A DNA stretch of 64,000 bases from NCBI GenBank assembly GCA_037953625.1, contig CM075649.1:121765290-121829289 (forward strand), written 5' to 3'. The position numbers and the translations under genes are program-made. Shown here piece by piece: positions 59,391-64,000 of this stretch; the first letter of the stretch is position 1, and the number at the start of each line of letters is the position of its first letter. The stretch is from Crotalaria pallida (taxonomy: Eukaryota; Streptophyta; Magnoliopsida; Fabales; Fabaceae). The notes under the pieces were generated by a model. It saw only the letters and a program-made list of their open reading frames with translations, was not told where the DNA came from and ran no database searches.

Positions 59391-60213
59391 CATCAATGAT
59401 GATTCTTCAGCATTTCAACTAGAATATCACGAAAGCCTAATAACAATGATCGATGATTCTTTGGCATTTCAGCTAGCATATCACGAAAACCAATAGCAAC
59501 GATGATGTTTCGATGTTTCCGACAAGATATCACAAAAGCCTAATAGCAACGATGATTCTTCCACTTTTCCACCAGGATATCACAAAAGCCTAATAACAAC
59601 GGTGATGCTTCAACATTTCTGCCATAATATCATGAAAACCTAATAACAACTATGATTCTTTAGCGTTTTAGACAAGCTATCACGATAATAATGATGATAC
59701 TTCGACTTTTACACCATGATATCACAAAAGCCTAATAAGAACTAAGATGCTTGGGCATTTTTGCCAAGAAATCACGAAATCCTAATAACAACAAGGATTC
59801 TTCCGCATTTATGTTAGGATAATACAAAAGCCTAATAACAATGATGATTCTTCAGCGTTTCTGCCATAATATCACGAAAGCCTAAGATCAACGATGATGC
59901 TTCGACATTTCTGCCGGGATATCACGAAAGCCTAATAGCAACTATGATTCTTCAGTGTTTTCGCCAGGGTATCACGAAAGCCTAATCACAACGATGATAC
60001 TTCGAATTTTATATCAAGATATCACGAAAGCCTAATAACAACTATGATGCTTCGGCGTTTTTGCTAGGATATCACGACAGCCTAATAACAACGATGATGT
60101 TTCGACATTTTTGCCAAGGTATCATATGAAAGACTAATAACAAAAATGGTGGTGCGGTGTTCTTTCCTGGATATCATTAAAGCTTAATAACAATGATGAT
60201 GCTTCAACATTTT
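59390..60213 (+). repeat. ~50-bp tandem repeat, about 16 copies
   Basis: The unit resembles GATATCACGAAAGCC-TAATAACAACGATGATTCTTCGACATTTCTGCCAG. ATATCAC marks copies near 59425, 59480, 59526, 59577, 59627, 59679, 59721, 59769, 59819, 59870, 59920, 59970, 60021, 60069, 60120 and 60171. Copies are 75-95% alike by eye. It ends directly at an LTR start. Confidence 0.88.
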
Positions 60214-62234
60214 TGTAACATCCTGATTTTTTTAATCTATTTTGTATATAAACATAAATGAATATAGCTAATTTCGATGTATAAATTTAGTTTTAAACGG
60301 ACATGTGAAGGCATTTTATGTGAATGTTGTGTGTACAATATATATATATATATGTGTTACAAGAATAGAAAATCTAGATGCATTATTACAATACACGAGA
60401 TAGCAAAGAACCTTAATGTGTGAAGAGTTTCCTTTTAGGTCGTGTGTCAATTAAAGCACGTAAGATACTAGGCTTTGATTAAAACATAGGGTTTTAATTC
60501 AGGTTAGGTATGAATTCGGTGTTTTAATAAATTGTATACTTGATATTATGAAAGTATAATTATAGTACTTGAAAGTGATTCCTAATGATGAGTAGGTGTT
60601 GTTTTGGTGTTAAAAAGGGGATTAAAACCTTTAAATCAGATCAAAAATGCAAAAATAGACATTCCGGAATAAACAGGCACGCCCAAGCGCGCAAATGGTG
60701 TGCCCAAGCGCACCAACTGAAGCATTAATGTTCACACAAAATTTTCAACGCGCAGGCGCCAGAATTCGTGCGCTCTAGCGTGGACTGAAGCGCTTAGGTG
60801 CACACTGCGCGCTCAAGCGCGAGCGCAAAATCAGCACCAGAACTGGTGTGACACACACGCACTTAGGCGCGGGGTCTGGTGCGCTCAAGCGTGCACCGAT
60901 CTTTTGTTGGTCCTTAAACCTAGAACAATGGAGAGAAGTCTAGAAAACTCCTCTCCCCAACCGTCCAAACCTCTCCTTCCCCATTAAAAACCCCAATTCT
61001 TCTTCCATAACCTCAAGAATCACCCATAAATAACCCCTAATCTTAGCCACATACTCAAATATTATCTTATTCTCTCAATTTCCCTCACTTGTCTCCATTT
61101 TCATCTCAACCCTCTCTTTCTCTTAGATCCAATCACTTAACACCTTTGAGTTCTTCATCAAACAAACTAAAAGGAAGAGATTAGAAGTTCAAGGATACAA
61201 AGGAAAGGCTTAGAGCAAGAAGACAAGCAAGGGTAATGAGCTTCTAGCTTGAAATAAGGCTTTCGCTCTCTAGTTCTCTACTTCTCCTCAAACCTCAAAT
61301 AACAAGGAGAACTCTCAAGAAAGTTAAAGTTCATAGAAATCAAGGGCAAAATTAAGAACTTTAGAGCTTCAATTGAGTTTTCTCTTCCTTTAAGGTAAGG
61401 AGGAGTCATTTTCTACTTTTTAAGCTTAGGGATTATTAGGATTTATAATGAAATTAAGGAAAAGGCATAACCTAGAGTTTAGAGCTTAAATATATATATA
61501 TAACTAAAATTTGAAATTTGAATTGTAGTAATAAAGTATAGAATGAGAAAGTTATACTATTTGTCAATAAGTAACTAGAAATTCTTTTAGTTTATCACAG
61601 AAGTAAGAAGTGAAAACCTCAGGGAGATGATTTATCGTTATTGTTCTACTATTGTCGGGATAATTATGTAAAACTAAGACATACCTGAGTGTGTTGATTA
61701 ATTTTGATTGTTGATTGTTATAATGCTTGTTTTTTATTGTTTGTGAATTAACTTATTAACTTTGATGATTGAGTGTTGTGTGTTTGTTCTGAGCTGTTTG
61801 TGAATTATTGTTTATAATCTATAACCAACGAATGATTAAATAGTATATAAGAATAAAATCATACAAATGGAAATAAACAATGGGCTGCGTTCATAATATG
61901 TGAAACAATGAATTGGAAATATCAAATAATGGTAAAGTGTACATTAGTGTTTGATATTAGGAGGAGAATAGGGATGAGCTATGGTCGGATAATGAAAAAA
62001 GTTTTAGAACTGTACATTACAACAAACTTAACCGGTTAGTTCAATTCTAATAACCGGTTAAGATTAGTGTAAGGTGCTTATTATCAATAAAGAATTTATG
62101 AATGTTTTGTCCACAACTCTTTCTCAATTACTCTTAATATTAAACGTTAATAGTACTTATGAAGCTCCTATCCTTGATTGAAATTAGAAGTGAATGTGTA
62201 CAACAAGAAGCGCTCATATAATGATGCTTATTCG
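60214..62234 (+). mobile_element. LTR fragment related to the solo LTR at 40063
   Basis: It starts TGTAACATCCTGATT. It shares AAGGTAAGGAGGAGTCATTT (61393) and following phrases (GGGATTATTAGGATTTATAATG) with the solo LTR, and both have a CTGAG.TGTTGA.TAATT phrase about 250-300 bp later. It contains a GCGC-rich motif cluster at 60680-60900. No TG...CA 3' end was found before the next LTR-like start, so it is probably truncated. Confidence 0.55.
60680..60900 (+). repeat. cluster of AAGCGC/GCGC motifs in the LTR fragment
   Basis: Repeated phrases of the form GCGCTCAAGCGC, GCCCAAGCGC and GCGCTTAGGTGC (about ten in 220 bp) give a local GC-rich island in an AT-rich LTR. Confidence 0.7.
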
Positions 62235-62330
62235 TGTAACACCCCGATGTAGAAACTTGAAATTTTCTTTTTATTTAATTCACAAAAATATGGGTAAAAA
62301 TTTTTTTTTTCATTGATGACGTGGACATGG
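62235..62330 (+). mobile_element. short LTR 5'-end fragment
   Basis: Starts TGTAACACCCCGATG and is cut off after 96 bp by another TGTAACACCCC start. Confidence 0.45.
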
Positions 62331-64000
62331 TGTAACACCCCTCAAATTCCTCGTATAGTTTTAATCCCTAAAAAGAATTATTTTTGAGAAAAGTGTTTTC
62401 GAAAGAGTATTTTCTTGAAGAAATTTCTTCAATCATGTTTTCGACTGGTAAATGATTTTAAAGAGAGGGTTTTCAAGAGATAGGATTATGAGTTTTAAAA
62501 GTTGTTTTTCTAGAAAAAAAAAAGTGACTTGTTTTCTGTGGTTAGGTGATTGATATTTTTAAGAGATTTATAATTTTGCACATGAATGATTTGAAAATTT
62601 ATTTCCTATAGATATGTATGCATATATAGGTACGGTTTTGTGTATGTATGCCTTGATCATGTGAGATTTGATTAGTAAATGTATGTGATGATAAATGCAT
62701 GAATATGTGTGTGTGGTATGTGTGCAACGTGTAAGAGAGTGTGTATGCATGTATATGTGTGTGAATGCATAAATACAAGTGTGATTGATATGTGTATGTG
62801 TTAGTGTAATGTGTGTGTATGTGAATATGCATGTATGAGTGTGTGTTGGACGTGTAAGTAGGTGAGTGTGTGTATGCATGTGTGTGTGATACGTGTAAGT
62901 GTGTGAGGATGCATGAATATATATGTGTGTGTGTGTCGTGTATATAGGTGAGTGAGTAAGAAGCCTAGAGATTTCCTAAGCATGGAAACCAAGTAACCAA
63001 GACCTACCAAATGAGCCAAAGTCCCTAACTAAGTCCTAACTAAGTGGAAGAAAACCCTAATGGAGTGTCAAAAGTCTTGCCCCCTAAGTAACCCCTAAAA
63101 GCCTAGTGTTCCCTACCTTGTCTCCTTAAGAAATACTAACCTCCACCCATGCAATTCTAGGGGAGGCCAAAATTACCCTTCCTCCTTAGCTTATGGCCGA
63201 ATTGCTTGAAGGAGAAAATAGGAAACCTTGAATTGTTGATATAAGCTTGGCCTTAGATGCACCACCATTCATTTCTCAACTCATTTCTTTCCTTCGCCCA
63301 AACACCAACACCAACACAAGCCTAAGAGCCTTCTTAAACTCTTAGACTAAGAGAAGAAAATATAGAAAAAGAGAAAGAAGAAGAAGAAACCGTGAGGTAG
63401 TAGAAGGAAGAAGGATAGGAGATCAACCCCAAACTTAGGAATTCTTTGAAGATCAAGTGTTTTAGAAGACCTTTCTTCTTGGTATAAACCAAAAACCTAG
63501 AAGAATTAAAATTTGTTTGATTTGTAATCTTGTAATTTTCTTTTCTTCCTTTGCATGTTTATTTTCGGTTTGATCTAAGCTTGCATGTAATGCTTTTGCT
63601 TTGATCTTGATTTCCTTAGACCTAAATAAATTGTAATGAACTAAATGAGGGACTTTATGATTCGGTTGTAATTTTTCATGTTAGATCTTGATGTTTTTCT
63701 TTTAGATCTAAAATTTTGTGTATGATCTTTGTGAAATTAGGGTAGATCTTCTTTGCATGCTTGATTTTCATGCTTAAAACCGTAGATCAAAAGGTGTTTA
63801 TGTGCTTATTTGTTAGATCTATGCTTGATCTAAACTTGTTTTTAATTTTTGGCCTTGCATGTTAATTTATGATGTTGATCTTGAACCGTGTATGTGTGAT
63901 TTGGATTTGATCTTGGTAAAAGTCTTGACTCTTAAATTTTGTTTTGATCTTGATTTTGTTTTGGGTTTTGCAAATGATTTTCTTGAACAAGAGCTTTCCT
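62331..64000 (+). mobile_element. LTR-like sequence running off the window
   Basis: Starts TGTAACACCCCTCAAATTCC, an LTR head typical of plant Ty3/gypsy elements. It contains a TG-rich microsatellite and an A-rich/AAG-rich leader-like stretch (63350-63420), then many TTAGATCT/TTGATCTTGA phrases. No end or coding domain was seen before 64000. Confidence 0.45.
62640..62945 (+). repeat. TG/TATG-rich microsatellite
   Basis: Runs of GTGTGTATG and TGTGTGTG with interruptions. Minus-strand open frames of His/Thr repeats across it (62568-63019) are artefacts of the repeat. Confidence 0.9.

Noticed and set aside
62568..63019. His/Thr-rich minus-strand open frames
   Set aside because: They are direct translations of a TG/TATG microsatellite.

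Overview
The window is plant nuclear DNA, most likely from a eudicot. It is AT-rich and intron-bearing, and it holds Ty3/gypsy chromovirus, Helitron, MULE, hAT, MITE and SINE sequences together with FAR1/FHY3, B3/REM and Ulp1-like coding remnants. The species cannot be fixed from sequence alone. Gene models were built by eye from reading frames and GT-AG junctions.

Layout. 1-470: AT-rich DNA with a hAT-like end. 468-7027: a MULE-like (Pack-MULE type) element with terminal inverted repeats of about 300 bp and captured exon fragments on both strands. Its left arm is split by a 2.66-kb non-autonomous Helitron (564-3224) that carries a ~205-bp tandem repeat. 7.8-9.0 kb: a hAT-like element with a nested MITE. 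9.9-12.6 kb: a FAR1-related (MULE transposase-derived) gene broken only by in-frame stops. 13.5-13.9 kb: an intact two-exon mini-B3 gene. 14.6-30.9 kb (minus strand): a many-exon Ulp1-protease-like gene with an RNase H1 N-terminal/viroplasmin-type domain at its start, split inside an exon by a nearly intact, young 11.77-kb Tekay/Del-like chromovirus (16770-28535).

31.5-50.1 kb: a ~16.5-kb minisatellite array of a 22/31-bp core. It has an ~84-bp composite period and a 2302-bp segmental duplication. A 2.07-kb solo LTR sits inside it (40063-42128) and a tRNA-derived SINE marks its right edge. The array lies between the 5' ends of two divergently oriented genes. 51.2-52.6 kb: a FAR1-OTU fusion pseudogene. 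53.2-55.8 kb: a two-B3-domain REM-type gene with one nonsense codon and a 1.6-kb insertion. 56.5-57.0 kb: a second mini-B3 gene. 58.3-64 kb: retroelement debris, with a 50-bp tandem repeat and three successive LTR-like starts.

The most notable items are the minisatellite array with its higher-order structure, the paired insertion-site evidence for the Helitron and the chromovirus, the repeated palindromic motif and open frame inside the chromovirus LTRs, and the gathering of FAR1, OTU, Ulp1 and B3 sequences. These families often travel with or derive from MULE-type transposons, and most copies here are decayed.
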